A stretch of 64,000 nt of DNA from Ditylenchus dipsaci (Eukaryota; Nematoda; Chromadorea; Rhabditida; Anguinidae), in contig SADC01001182.1 of the NCBI GenBank assembly GCA_004194705.1, forward strand, positions 434,001-498,000. The letters run 5' to 3'. Position 1 is the first letter of the stretch. Each line of letters opens with the position of its first letter. The notes below the pieces were generated by a model, which saw only the letters and a list, made by a program, of their open reading frames with translations, ran no database searches and was not told the DNA's origin. Positions 10,570-22,800 of the stretch are shown piece after piece. The position numbers and the translations under genes are program-made.

Positions 10570-11230
10570 GCGGAAGAGCGTGGTGGCTGGTATGGATGAA
10601 ATTGGGCTTGTCTTTCTTTTTCTGTCTTAACCGGCGATTTCTGTCGCGCTAATCCATGTATAAACTTAGCTGGTAGAGATAACTCTTAATTCGGTAAAAG
10701 GACGTTTGTCCCGAAATAGACAAATTTCCAAAAGGGGACAAATGTCAACGCATCCAAATTTCTCTCGGAGTTGCAACATTTATCAATCTATTAATATCGA
10801 TGTCATAAGCACAGTCCATGCTTTTCATAGGGAGTCAGGGCTTTTGAAAGGCTGTCCTTATTGGGAGCTGTCTTTAACAAGAGCGCTCTTGTATAGATCT
10901 TAGTATAGTTGTGGAAAATTCGAAAAATTTGATGTTCCTGTAGTTGTGACATCGACACAGTCGATGTCGCGGTCGATGTCAGTTGAGGAGAAATTTCAAT
11001 GTTCCGCGTAATTTTTTGGCGCGAGTTGACGGAAAAACTGCTTTTTGGACATGGTACAGCTTTAGGTATAGAAAAAGAGTTGGCATGCAAGAGTACTGTG
11101 TATGTCCACCAGTAGAACAAGAAGGTTTGTTAGTAGGGCAGCGGATCAGAATAGTTTAGAAGTAAATTACTATTTAAGTGGAATTTTTCAAGAATATGGA
11201 AACCCTGATATAGCAGAGAAACGCTTTGGT
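10570..11230. other. Intergenic region, one unassigned ORF
   Basis: No known gene. A plus-strand frame from 11102 (MSTSRTRRFVSRAADQNSLE ... YLSGIFQEYGNPDIAEKRF) has a plausible composition for about 50 residues, then enters repeat sequence at about 11255. I do not recognise it and it may be chance. Confidence 0.3.
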
Positions 11231-11254
11231 TCTCTTAAATTTGAAAAAAAATTT

Positions 11255-11660
11255 TGGACCCTATTTGGATATCCCCCCCCCCCAAATCAACTTTTTAAAA
11301 AGTGTTTCCAAACACCCTATATCGAACTAAAAGGGCCTCAGTAGTTCAAAAAGGCATTATTTTGAGTTCTGATTAATGAAAAATTAAGTTTTGAGCTTTT
11401 TGAAATTTCGACTTTTTACTTGTTTTACCATGTTTTTCGACATGGGACTCGGCAAAAACAGCCTCTATATGCATTTCTGATCAAGAGTCTTGCTGGAATT
11501 ATGTCTAAGGTAAGTGAGTGCGAGCATCTCTAACCTACCTAGACCGCTGCGGTCCCTTCGGGGGTGCAGTGGGCTTGGTTGCTTGGGGTTCAGATATAGG
11601 GTGTTTGGAAACACTTTCGTAAAAAATTGATTGGGGGGGGGGGGGGAGGTTTATCCAAGT
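11255..11660. repeat. Dispersed palindromic repeat copy
   Basis: Contains TGTTTCCAAACACCCTATAT and, in inverted orientation near 11590, TATAGGGTGTTTGGAAACAC. Between them lies the family that reads CTCTATATGCATTTCTGATC, then GTCTAAGGTAAGTGAGTGCG and a GC-rich hairpin (GGTCCCTTCGGGGGTGCAG). Other copies: 24360-24610, 26350-28400 (interrupted), 31400-31540, 41510-41640, 43650-43930, 60400-60610, 61930-62600. Confidence 0.75.
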
Positions 11661-11679
11661 AGCGCCAAATTTTGGTACG

Positions 11680-12250
11680 TCTTAGATGACGAAGGCAAAA
11701 AAAAAACAACACAAAAATTCGTTTATGAATTGTCGCAAAAACGAAATTAAAGGTGGGGGGGGGGGTTGGTTGATGGTAACTTTATATACGCATCGCCTTA
11801 GGTCGCAGGTTCGACTACCACTGGCTGCAGACCTTATATTTTTTCTCCTTTTATTTACAAGTTTAGTGTCAAAATGTAGCTAAGATTCTGGGCTTTCATT
11901 TGAGCTATCATACAGATGCAAAGTTAGTATAAAGTAGGGTTGGGTGATTCTCCGGAAAAAGTATTTCTCCGGGTAATTACCCGGGTGATTTTGGGTAATT
12001 ACCCAAGTAATTACGGAGAAATAAGGCCGGAAAAGTATTTTTCCGGGTAATTACCCGGGTAATTACCAATCAACCAACCCTAGTATAAAGTTTTAGCTAG
12101 AATTAAAAAAACATTTAACCATGTCCAATTCGATGAAATCCTGAAAATCGAAAATTTTCACTTATTTTAGTTGAAAAGCGGCATTTTGGTGGCGGAAGTA
12201 AATATTGAGATATTTACCATTGTTGTTGCACAGAATCTCAGCTACAAAAT
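11680..12250. repeat. Repeat with tRNA-like tail, interrupted by a MITE
   Basis: Holds a B-box-like GCAGGTTCGACTACCACTGG followed by text matching, in inverted orientation, the repeat at 55860-56110 (GTGTCAAAATGTAGCTAAGA, then CTTTCATTTGAGCTATCATA). The match continues past the hAT MITE 11935-12082 into CCATGTCCAATTCGATGAAA. A tRNA-related origin is likely but no full tRNA fold was found. Confidence 0.65.
11935..12082. mobile_element. 148-bp hAT MITE
   Basis: TAGGGTTGGGTGATT at the left, and an inverted AATCAACCAACCCTA end at the right, flanked by the 8-bp duplication GTATAAAG (11927-11934, 12083-12090). Internal GGTAATTACCCGGGTAATTA palindromes. The paralogous repeat at 55860-56110 shows the uninterrupted site, confirming the insertion. 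Confidence 0.92.
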
Positions 12251-12412
12251 AAGTATGAACTTGTATTAAAAAAAAAGTTTGGCCAGAAAAATGGCTCAGA
12301 ACTGGGCAAATTTTTCAAAAATTTGAGATTTTCGAAATTTTTTTTATTTCAAATGCCATTTGACCACGTTTTAAAGGCAAAAAAGGGATTTGATTAAAAC
12401 CTGATTCGCAGG

Positions 12413-14017
12413 GGCTGTACCCGAAATTTAAGCGGCGATTTGCTAAGTGGTCGATTTGCTAAGCGGTCGTTTTGCTAAAAAAAAAATTTAAGCGCGAATT
12501 TGCTAAGAATTAACAATTTAAGCGCCAATTCGCTAAATGGTCGTTTTGCTAAGAATTTTTTTGCTAAGTAGTTGTTTTGATAAAGATCTTGTTTGTTAAG
12601 CTACATCTTCTTCAGTTCGGCTTAATTTCGGGGTACAGACCTTAAAACCCAAACGGTTCAATCTAAAATCATGTTCTAAAAACGGTTTTAATTGAATCGG
12701 GGTCTCCTACTCTGGACTGATTGCACCCAGAGGGATTCGAACCAGTAACTTTGGTGATGAGTATATGGACCTCTTCGCCAAGTAAACACTCAAAATTACG
12801 ATAAAAAAGGTATGCACCCAGGTGGATGCGAACCAGCATCCTCGGCGGTGGCTATCCAAGTGGTCGTCTACTTGGATCAAAAAATTTTTTTTACGTTTTC
12901 GGTTTCCAAAACAGTTTTTCTGCACTAATTCGAGCATGCTGAAGATGGTTTGACAGTGGTAAAATCACGTTTTATCGATAAATTTAGAGTTATTGCTAAC
13001 GATTGATTTATCAAAATCAAGAATTCACGATAACTCAGAAATTTATGGATAAAACGTGATTTTACCACTGTCAAACCATTTTCAGGGTGCTCGAATTAGT
13101 GCAGAAAAAATGATTTGGAAACCGAAAACGTAAAAAAAATTTTTGATCTAAGTGGACGACCACTTGGATAGCCACCGCCGAGGATGCTGGTTCGAATCCA
13201 CCTGGGTGCACACTTTATTTTTTAGCGTAATTTCAGATATAAAAAGACTAACGTTTGATCTTTCAGGTCATTTGGGTGAATATACCCTACTCTTGAGTTA
13301 CCTGGATAACAACCTGTCCAGGTGGTACTCAACCCTAGATTTGGGATCGGGTAGGTGAAATCGCACTTTTGGTCTCATCAAGTCCAATTATTCACAAATT
13401 TTTTTGGTTGGAAAAATAGATTTTTTTTATTCAAATAAACTTTTTCATTTTTAAGACATCCAGGTGGGCATCCACCTGGTCAGGTGATACCTACACCAGG
13501 TATTGAAGTTGGAGTGTGTAAAATCGCAGCTTTGGACTTGACAAACCCAATTCCCCACACAATTTTAAGTTAGAAAAAATGGCTTATTTTTTATTTTTAA
13601 GAAATTTTAATCTTTCAGGTTTGGGTTTGGTCTGGGTATTTAGGGTGGTTTTAGGGTACTTGAGGTGGTTTAGAATGGTTTGTGGTAGTTTGGACACAAT
13701 CTGAAAATATCAATTTACCTAGATCTTATATTCAAATCAGTAAAAACAAAAAAAAATTGGCCGAAAAATGACCGTCGGAAAAATCTCTAATCCCCTACCA
13801 GAACATTGAGAAAAAGGTAAAGTACAAAAAGGCAGAAAAGTTCTTAGCAAATCGGGATTTAGAAAAGAATGCTTTAGCAAATACATTCTTAGCAAATGGG
13901 CGCCTTAACAAAAAAATTCTTAGCAATTTGTCGCTTAGCAAAAAAAATTCTTGGCAAAACGACCGCTTAGCAAATCGACCACTTAACAAAATGCCGCTTA
14001 AATTTCGGGGTACAGCC
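12413..14017. mobile_element. Foldback-like element, GATTTGCTAAG arrays
   Basis: Target duplication TTCGCAGG (12405-12412, 14018-14025). Ends GGCTGTACCCGAAATTTAAG and its complement (CTTAAATTTCGGGGTACAGCC) are inverted. Next come inverted arrays of GCGATTTGCTAAGTGGTC-like units (12430-12600; 13835-13995). A second inverted pair (12790-12960 and 13020-13215) lies inside. No transposase seen. Confidence 0.82.
12725..13215. repeat. Inverted repeat with tRNA-like tips
   Basis: Arms carry GCTGGTTCGAATCCACCTGG, a B-box plus TPsiC-like sequence, next to GATAGCCACCGCCGAGGATG and CCAAGTGGTCGTCTACTTGG. A third, divergent tRNA-like block (ACTGGTTCGAATCCCTCTGG on the minus strand) is at about 12725-12785. 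The loop between arms holds GTTTTATCGATAAATT-like palindromes. This looks like a palindromic MITE that picked up tRNA-related ends. Confidence 0.6.
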
Positions 14018-15119
14018 TTCGCAGGTCGATACCAAATTTGGAGGGCTTCCAAACGGTGTAAAACTGACACTCTGCCAATTTTGAGCACCGGTTCCTTTGT
14101 TTGTTTGTTCAAAAATAGGGTTGCCAATGACCGGTCATTTCTAAAATCGGTCATATGACCGGTCATTTTCGGTCATTTTCGGTCATATTTGGTCATTTCC
14201 CGAATTTCACTTTATCATAAACATTTATTCATATAACATAACATTTCACTCAAATTCATTCATAAACACATCAAAATAATCATTTTCTTCATTGCTTTCT
14301 ACATTTCCTGGAGTTACAACTGGATTTTCATCTCTGACCGGCTTGTTTGATGAACGTCACTCGGGAGGCTGTGTCGACCGTCATCCTGAAACAGACCATA
14401 AGATTTTGTGACTCAAACCATTCAAATCGTGCTTAAATTTGCTCAAGACGAGACATCCGCGATCGAAAACAACAAAACAGTAACAAAACACAGTCGAAAA
14501 AAATTGCAGAAGCAAAAAAAATAAAAATATTCTTTTCATGAAAAATAGGAATAAATGACCAATTCTTCTATGAGCGGTCATTTTGTCGGTCATTTTCCGG
14601 TCATATGACGTCATATGACCGGTCATATGACCGTTCCCCAACCAGTGTTTTGAAAAGGAATAGGAAATCGGGTTTACGAACGAATTTGCGAAACGAAAAA
14701 AAAACGAAAACGAAATGGTGTCTCAAAGCGAAACGAAAACGAAAACGAATGGCAATGTGAAATGAATGCGAAAACGAAAACGAATTCGTTTTCGTTTTCA
14801 TTTCGTTTTCGATTTCGTTTTCGTTTTCATTTCGTTTTCGATTTCGTTTTCGTTCTCATTTTGAACTGGCGTTCGTTTTTCTTTTCATTTTAAAATGGTT
14901 TTCGTTCTTGTTTTCACTTTTATCCTGCATTTATTTTCTTCAAGTTTACTATACTTTAGATTCTTTCGTCGTCATTTTTCACTCTCATTAACAAATTTCT
15001 GCTTAGGCTAAGTGAAACAGAACATTTGAATGGACTCAATCAGCTCATCGCCGTGCAGTCTCAAAAAGAGGGGTCGTCAACGAGATGCGGTTTAGAACAA
15101 CTTTTTTGAAGAAAGAAAT

Positions 15120-17339
15120 ATGGCAGAAGAGACCATTGTCCGATGCAAGAAATGCACTGTGGTTCGTACAATTATCACTGTTGCGTCTTTTGTGGTGATA
15201 ATTACTGAACTTTTTTAGGTATACAAGTCTTCCACTGCTGCTCCATATCTTAAAAGGCACTGGAGAATGGCACATCCCGATCAAGAACAGCCTTCTCAGA
15301 AGATTGGATCTAAGTTGTCCAAGAAACAAGAAGAAACTGCTTCATGTTTTGAATTCGAATATCCAGGTTTTAGTTTTCTCATTTTCTTGTGATCTACCTT
15401 GGCTGTTTTAGATGCCAAACAGTTTCTCATGCATGAAGGTACTGTTAGTCAATCGTGTTGAACTTGTGAAAGAAGGTGTCAAATGCCGCTTATGTAAACT
15501 GCCTTATCGCGCATCCATAACTTGTGACATCTGGACGGATCCTGGGATGAGACATTCTTATTTGGGTATGATTAGGATTCTTTTATTTATTGATGGCCTC
15601 CCATATTAATTCTTCAACAGGCGTAACAATTCATTATTGCGACACTGATGGCACTCTCCGCCGTAACTTTCTTGGTTTAAGTGAACTGGAAACTGCACAT
15701 ACCGCTCATCTCATCCGAAATGTGACAGAAGACATCTTATCGGAATATGAAATAGACATGCAACAGGTGTTTAAAGTCGTGACAGATAACGGGAGCAACA
15801 TTGTATGTGCTTTTAAAGATATTCTACCTGGTACCTTAATTTTTCTTCTGTTACAAAAACTCTTTTTACGTTCGAAATTTATTGGGTTTGGATATTGAGT
15901 TCTTACTAGACGTAAATGAACCAGAAGAAAATGACCCGGAAAAATTATAGACGAAGACACCTTTTCTGGTATCGAATTGCCTGAAGAGGACATTGAAATT
16001 TGGTATGTTAACTTATCAGAGACGAGTATTTAGAGACATCAAAATTCGTAGCAGTGCATTTCCTTTGCGCCTCTCATGTTTCGGCCATAACATGCAGCTC
16101 GTGATCTTAGAGTTTTTCAAGCAATGTGTAACTCAGTCTGCTGCCTTCAAGATATTATGTTCACTGATCGGCAAATTCAAAAGATCCCCGCAAGCTTCAA
16201 ACGTATAATAATCTTTAAAAATTTTTATGACCAAATTTATTCTACTAGGCACTGGAGAGAGCGACAGGAAAAACGCTGGTTGATGATTGCAAAACAAGAT
16301 GGAGTTCTTACGTAACAGTACTAGAATGCTTTCTAGAAATCAGCGGAAGTGTAACAGCCATAGCACGTGAAAAAAAGTGGGCTTATCCATCAGTTGAACA
16401 AACTGCTGTTAGTCGTCTGACCACTATACATAATCTAACCTGCCTCTTTCAGTTCCTCGAGACCGTTTACAAGCTGACAAAAATATTTCTTGACGTAATT
16501 TGCAAAATTCAGTCGGAAAAAGAAATTTCAATATCCCGGTGTTACATTTACCTCAAAGTCTTATTCCGTGCCTTGGCAAGGTTCCAGGTAACCTAATTGT
16601 CTTAAGACTTTATTTTAAATTTCTTTTTGAATTTCAATAGGACCCGCGAAATGAAATAATGCGTGATGCGCTGAAGCAAATGCTGCAAAAGGGTTTTGAC
16701 AAGTTCATAAATGCACGGTGCTCTGCGTTTGATACAATATTTCTGGTGGCATGTGCCTTAGATCCAAACACAGCAAACATGCTAGGGGAATCAGAAATGG
16801 ATTTAGCCGCAAGTTCTATTTTGGGAATGGTGGTTTTTGTTACTTTTTGTATTTTTGAATTACGCACTGTAGTTTAGATCCCGATCGAAGAAATACCTAT
16901 TGATAACGTTCCAACTTCTAATGAAGCGGTATCACAATCAGAACTTGATACAATCATGACAGAAATGGCGGAAGAGCAACGATCTTGAATAGGCTGAGCA
17001 CGCAGAATGGCGGGAAAGAAAGAGTTTTAGAAGTTCTGAAGTATGTGCGTAGTCTACAAGGTATTTCAAATGGCCCCATAGATTCGATTAAATTTTGGCT
17101 GCGAAACATTGATAAAGTAGGACTTTTTTGTTTTCGATTATTTGACGCTTTTTTAGGACGGAAAAGACATCGCAAAGTTGGCTCTTGAGATATTGGCTAT
17201 TACTGGCACCAACACTCCAGTGGAAAGAGTTTTCTCTCAATGCGGTTTGGCAACGGCAAGGCATCGTAACAGAACCAATTGTCAACTACTAGATTCTCAG
17301 TTAATAGTGTATTTAAATTCTTATTGTTACGAAAAATGA
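15120..17339 (+). pseudogene. hAT transposase, several exons, frame-damaged
   Basis: Cut-and-paste transposase with an N-terminal BED finger: MAEETIVRCKKCTV joined across an intron to VYKSSTAAPYLKRHWRMAH (C-x2-C ... H-x4-H). Then YRASITCDIWTDPG joined to VTIHYCDTDG, and VFKVVTDNGSNIV, the D-containing core of the RNase H-like fold. Next come LSCFGHNMQLVI and DDCKTRWSSYVTVLE, the hAT RW motif. The C-terminal dimerisation region reads LEILAITGTNTPVERVFSQC and ends LNSYCYEK with TGA at 17337. Small introns with GT-AG ends separate these blocks. A stop near 16986 and a shift before VLEVLKYVRSL break the frame, so the copy may be inactive or contain consensus indels. Order and completeness indicate a fairly young element. 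Confidence 0.85.
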
Positions 17340-17459
17340 GTCTTTATTGCTTCGTGTCGGTTTTGGCTGAATAAAGCGTATAAAGGAAATTTATTGGCGT
17401 AGGGTGGTTAATTACGGTTTTAAGCATTTAAGACAAATCGAGGATACTGTTTGAATTAT

Positions 17460-17560
17460 TATATATACTAAGGGGCAGCAGGCGCCTATTGGCGCCTCTG
17501 CCGTGTTTTGAAATTTTAATAAAAATTAATTTTCTTATATAAATAGAAATCTATCACTTA
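17460..17560 (-). repeat. Hairpin resembling a Helitron 3' end
   Basis: On the minus strand GGCGCCAATAGGCGCC can fold back on itself and is followed by TGCTGCCCCTTAG and T. The same hairpin with a CTAG terminus is at 35012-35043. It lies inside the inner hAT element. No matching 5' terminus was found. Confidence 0.35.
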
Positions 17561-18040
17561 CCCCGCGTGAGTACCTTTTCTTGTGTGCCCCTGTTCTGTC
17601 TACTCTCCTCCTGCCTATTACACTCCTGCCTACCCCTCCCGTCTACCCTCCTCCTGGGTACCTCTCTTCTGGCTACACTCGTCAATAAAGTTATAGCGGT
17701 CACGACGGTACCACTCATGAGACTTCCACAAAAAACACCAATATTCAACTTTAAATAGCAAAATCTCAAAAATTTTCACAGCAATTTCTTAATCTGAAAA
17801 TCAAAGGTCCTCAGCCGTTAAAAGAGCTTGCCTGATAACATTTTTCTCAGGGACAGGTTATAACCGGCACAGCCAGGCTACTCAAAATAGAGACACGCAG
17901 CAGACCCGAATACTATATAGAGATTGAGAGCTTAATAGTTATCTAGCGAACCAATTATGAGTTTCAAGTTATGAAATTATATCGCCTGCAAAAATACCAG
18001 AAGTTATAGAAAGAAACCCTAATATAAAGCGAAATCGAAA
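17560..18040. other. Non-coding part of inner hAT
   Basis: Downstream of the transposase. CTCCTGCC-rich low-complexity sequence (17590-17680) and unremarkable AT-rich text. No gene recognised. Confidence 0.4.
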
Positions 18041-18385
18041 ATGAAATTCAATACGAAGGGAAAACGAAAACGAAATCCAATGCGAAATGAAAACGAAAAC
18101 GAAATCGTTTCAAAATGAAATGAAAACGAAAACGAAATTTCGTTTTCATTTCGTTTTGAGACCCCATTTCGTTTTCGTTTTCATTTCATTTCAAAATTTC
18201 GCTTTGATTTCATTTCGCATTGATTTCGTGTTCGTTTATGAAAACACTGTCCCCAACCCTATTCAAAAACACTATTTTTCAGTCATGTTTGTTAGTTTGA
18301 ATTAATCTCGGTAGGTCTTGAGCGGAATTCAAAACAGGAATTCAAATTCTTACTAGCTTATAAGTTATAACCCCCTCGGAACGGC

Positions 18386-18916
18386 TTGACTTTACTTGAC
18401 CCACCCCCCCCCCCCACGGCTGACCCACTTTTGATGACAATTTTGAAAAACCGATTGCATATTCGTGTTTCTCGACCCCGATTTAGGCGCGAATTTACCA
18501 ATCGTTTCTGGTAAAGTGAAAAATTTTTTTTTCAAACCACAGGGGGCGGGTATCATGGATTTTAGTCAAAATTTGAAAAATTTGAATTCGCGCCTTTTGA
18601 ATTTTGAAGGGATTAAGGGCTGTATAGGGAGGGGAAGGGAATAAAAGGGGCCACTAATCACACAAGGGCCACTAACAAGAAGATGTTGAACATAGTTTTG
18701 AATACTGGGGCCTACCGCATAAATAAATCCATGATACCCCCCTTTTCAAACCACAGGGGGGGGGCCCTGTGGTTTGAAAAATTTTTTTTTCACTTTACGG
18801 GAAACGATTGGTAAATTCGCGCCTAAATCGGGGTCGAGAAACACGAATATGCAATCGGTTTTTCAAAATTGTCATCAAAAGTGGGTCAGCCGTGGGGGGG
18901 GGGGGTCAAGTAAAGT
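18386..18916. mobile_element. Palindromic MITE, about 530 bases
   Basis: Two arms read CACGGCTGACCCACTTTTGA, then CATATTCGTGTTTCTCGACC, CGCGAATTTACCAATCGTTT and CAAACCACAGGGGG, and the second arm is their complement. Between the arms is a CTGTATAGGGAGGGGAAGGG block shared with other repeats. Related single arms are near 3.8-4.0 kb. Confidence 0.75.
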
Positions 18917-18949
18917 GTTACCCTCGGAACCACATCAAGAGTGGTCAAA

Positions 18950-19200
18950 AAGCAAAATTAACTGGTTTTGGGGGGTACTAAGGGGGGGGGTAAACTTTTT
19001 GCAAAAAATCGATTGAGCGCATCAGAATTCCAGTCCGATCGGCTTAATCGCCCAGAATTCCAGATTTTTGGTGGTTTGGAATGGTTCAGGGTGGATTAGT
19101 GTGGAATTCTGATCCGCTCAATCGATTTTTTGCAAAAAGTTCACCCCCCCCCTTTAGTAAACCCCAAAAACCAGTTATTTTAGCCTTTTGGCCACTCTGG
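18950..19200. repeat. Inverted repeat, GATTGAGCGSATCAGAATTC family
   Basis: Left arm carries AACTTTTTGCAAAAAATCGA, then GAGCGCATCAGAATTCCAG; the right arm is the complement and closes at about 19200. Copies are at 34488-34745 (both arms) and 38700-38880 (one arm). Confidence 0.7.
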
Positions 19201-19890
19201 ATGTGGCTCTGGGCGAAGAGGGGTTGATAAGAAGAGGGGTTGGTGTAGTGCCTTACGTACTTAAAAGGGAGGTCGCTGGTTCGAATGCGGGGTGCAGAAA
19301 TAAATAAAAAATTAGAAAAATTGCCCTTCAGTGTGCCTCTCAGTCTTCTTCAGTTTCAAGTCTTTTAAAAGTTGCCATTCACTCTCACTCTCAGTCTGCC
19401 TTTCACTCTCACTCTGACTTTGGACACACACTGAGAGTGAAAGTGAGAGTGAGGGTCAAAGTCAGAGTGAACGGTTTGTTGTGTGTCCAATGAAGAGTGA
19501 GAGTGAATGTAAAAATCCGCTAATTGGACACGAGTCTTTATACGCCAGTCGAAAGAAGAAGAAAAGGGCTACAAAATCATGTGTTTGGAATATTATTGAG
19601 AAAAAAAATATATAAAAGTTACCCTACAAACCCACTTACAATTCAGCAATTCGAAGTCGAGGTTAAGGTTTTTGTTACAATAATATTTATTAATAATATT
19701 TTTTTTCAGTTTTTTAATGTTAATATGTAATTTGTTAGAGCATTGTCGGGGCTATAAGATGACATATCATTGGCAAGAAAGTCATAATTAAAACTGCCCT
19801 AACGGCGCCGTCAAAATTCAGGGTTTTTCAGGTTCACCCTGTAAATTTAATAGCAAACTTTACTGCTTCCAAAAAAGAATTATACACATA
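19200..19890. other. Between repeats and PiT 3' end
   Basis: A tRNA-like tail (GGTCGCTGGTTCGAATGCGG, about 19270) and a CACTCT microsatellite that switches to its complement at about 19430 (19380-19505). The rest is AT-rich and includes the presumed 3' UTR of the minus-strand PiT gene. No further gene seen. Confidence 0.45.
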
Positions 19891-19893
19891 AGT

Positions 19894-22800
19894 CTATAGA
19901 GCAAATTTTAAGAGTAACATTATTCCTGCGGAGAACAATGCAGAGATGGGCAGTGTGACCACCCAAGAGAAAACTATATTTCGAAAAATTGACCAGCGCA
20001 CACCTTCACCTGCTTTCACACTGCCTACTGCCACCACACTCCCCACCTGAAATCAAGTGCTGAAAATTAAAAACGTTTAACCGACTCCTCACCAGACAAT
20101 GTGTTGTCGAAATGGGCAAACCAATTTTACTCGCCACCAGAGCAGTAACAGCTGCCCCAAATTCGATAGTGAATCCGCTAAAAATAAAATTAAATTTTCT
20201 AATTTTTTATTTTTTGATACCTAGCCGGGTGAATATGCGACATTTTCTGGCCCACAGTTTTGATAACTTTGTGACCTAGCAAACACAATCCCACACATAT
20301 AGCAAATACGCCGTATATGAGCACATAGATGGGTGTGGGTGACTCCTGCCGCACAGACATTTCATTGTAGATGGCCAACAGAGCTGTTAGAGGGGCTATG
20401 GCATTGCTAAAACATTTCAAGGTGGCGGAGTAAGTGATTTTTTAGGCCTGGTCTTAGCGTTTTAAGAATTTTTCATTGATCACGTTGTCGATTATTTAGA
20501 ACGTAGGACTCAACAATTTTAAAGGAGGACGAACTTTCAGGGGGGAGAGGAGTATTTTGACTAGAAAATGGAATTTTTCGATCCTCAGTTAATTTAATTT
20601 TTCTTTCTAACTTCTTAATTTTTTACGCCAAACGAAATTATCGCGAATCCACCCGACAAAAAACACATCAGATCAAAATTTCGAAATAATTTTTTTTCCG
20701 TAAAAATTTGCCTTGATCCTAACCTTGATCCAAATCAGGGGCATTCTGGCAGTTTTGTAACTGCTTCAGAAGTTACATTTTATCGGTGCTCTAGTGGACA
20801 TGATATTATGCAAGTTTATACTTGAAATGACGGCAGAAAGCATGGCTACATTTGAGCATAAAGTTATTTATGACTATGCCAGGAAATTATGACTAAGCCA
20901 GAAGTGTTCGGAGTTTTGGAAGTTTTCAAAAAATTTAATAACTTATGTTTTTTTCGAAAAATTTGCATGCATAGTCATATATAACTTTATGCTCAAAGTG
21001 TAGCCATGCTTTCTGGCGTCATTTCAAGATAAATTTGTATAATATCATGTCCACTAGAGCACCGACGAAATGTAACTTCTGAAGCAGTTACAAAACTGCC
21101 AGAATGCCCCTGGTTTGGGTCAAGGTTAGGATCAAGGCAAATTTTTACGAAAAAAAAATTATTTCGAAATTTTGATCTGATGTGTTTTTGTCGGGTGGAT
21201 TTGCGATATTTTCGTTTGGCGTAAAAAATTAAGAGGTTAAAAAGAAAAATCAAATTAACTGAGGATCGAAAAATTCCATTTTCTAGTCAAAATAAACACC
21301 AGCCCTCCACCCCCCCCCCCCAAAAAAACCGGCTGAAAATCCGTACAGAAGTTCAATAATAGAGAACATTTTTTGAATTGGCGGGGGCAAATTGAAACAG
21401 GTGAGCATGCCGGGACACGGACTTTTCACTCCCTGGACATTTCACTCTCAGCGACACTTCACTCTCTGGGACATTTCACTCTCCGGATATTTCACTCTTT
21501 GGGACATTTCACTCTTTGCGACACTTTACTCTTGAAATCATCAAGAAAATTCAAAATGAAAATCAAGCAAGAATTGTGTTTGAAATTTGCAGGACCCCCA
21601 GTTTTAAGAGGTCTTACGTCCCATGAAAAGCCACCTAGGTAGTGCCCAGGTATCGGTACTCTGGTAGAACTGCCTAGGAAGTAGTACTTAGGTAGTAGTA
21701 CCCAGGCAGTAGTACCACTGTGTCGAGCTACCCGAAGTAATGCTCAGGTGCATAGTTGCGGGGGCGCCGGCCTGACAATTTTCCAGCCGACCTCTATTTT
21801 TATAAAAAAAAACAAAAAAGCCGGCGCCGTCGCCCGTACAACTATGCTCAGGTGGTGCTATTTAGGTAGTGGTACTCGGGTGGGGTACTCACGTGAAAGT
21901 ACGCAGGATGAGGTATATCAGATTTGGTATATTAGACCATTTTTTGAAGTAAATCAGACCATATTGTAAGGTGGACCAGACCATCTGAGGAGGTGCATCA
22001 GTATCTATAATAAACTAAGAAATCCAAAACTTCGGATCCCGATCAGTAGATACCCGATTAGAGCAGGTACTAGACCATATACAGTCACGTACCATGTAAA
22101 TTATTAAAAAGAGTGAAATGTCCCTGAGAGTGAAATATCCCAGAGAGTGAAATGTCCGGAGAGTGAAATGTCGCGTACCCGAGCATGCCGGTATTGGGTT
22201 TCGAACTTATCAGTTTGAAATTGTGCGAGTTTGAATTTTTTCCGTTTTGGAGCCTTTCGAGTTTCGAACTTTCCGTTCAAGAAACTTTCTGTATTCGGTA
22301 GCGGCTTTCGTGAATTTTTTTTTCGATTTTTTTATCGAAAACATACATTTTCGAAGTTATTTTTCACGTTCAATATTTTAAGAATATATGCTTTCATGAG
22401 CTATCTTATTTGAAATGTCCTGAGCTACAATGATTTAAATTTGAAACCCGAAATTTCACGGGTTGTAAATATACCTGACGTCATTGGCTCCATGAGCGAA
22501 ACCAGCAAAACAGGCAGTGAACACTTGGATGGAACTGAATAACTTCAGTGTCTTTGGGTCCTCTTTTCGTTCATTGGCCGGCAGAAGCCAGCGGAAAATG
22601 CCTCTTGGTGCTGCAAAAATGTTATTGAATTATTTTTTGAAATTTTAGTTTTAATAAAAACTTTTCATTGATTTTTTGTAACTTTAAAATTTTTTGTTTC
22701 AAGATTATTGTTGACTTACTCCATTGGAGTTTTTGAGGATGTAGTTTTCACATGCATCTTCTTCAAGTGTGGCAACTTCTTTCTGGCCATCCTCTTGTTT

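Larger units (their letters stand above)
14643..18249 (+). mobile_element. Inner hAT transposon with transposase gene
   Basis: 3.6 kb. Ends CAGTGTTTTGAAAAGG and the complement of CAGTGTTTTCATAAAC. Target duplication TCCCCAAC (14635-14642, 18250-18257) lies inside the outer hAT element. Both subterminal regions hold long runs of CGAAAACGAAA units, inverted relative to one another. It encodes a hAT transposase in the same orientation (15120-17339). Confidence 0.9.
14116..18261. mobile_element. Outer hAT element (TAGGGTTG ends), host of a second hAT
   Basis: Left end TAGGGTTGCCAATGACCGG, right end CCCAACCCTA, with target duplication TTCAAAAA on both sides (14108-14115, 18262-18269). Subterminal GGTCATATGACCGGTCAT repeats. 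Without the inner insert it is about 530 bases, a non-autonomous element. Its termini match the family of 7572-8501 and 11935-12082. Confidence 0.85.
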
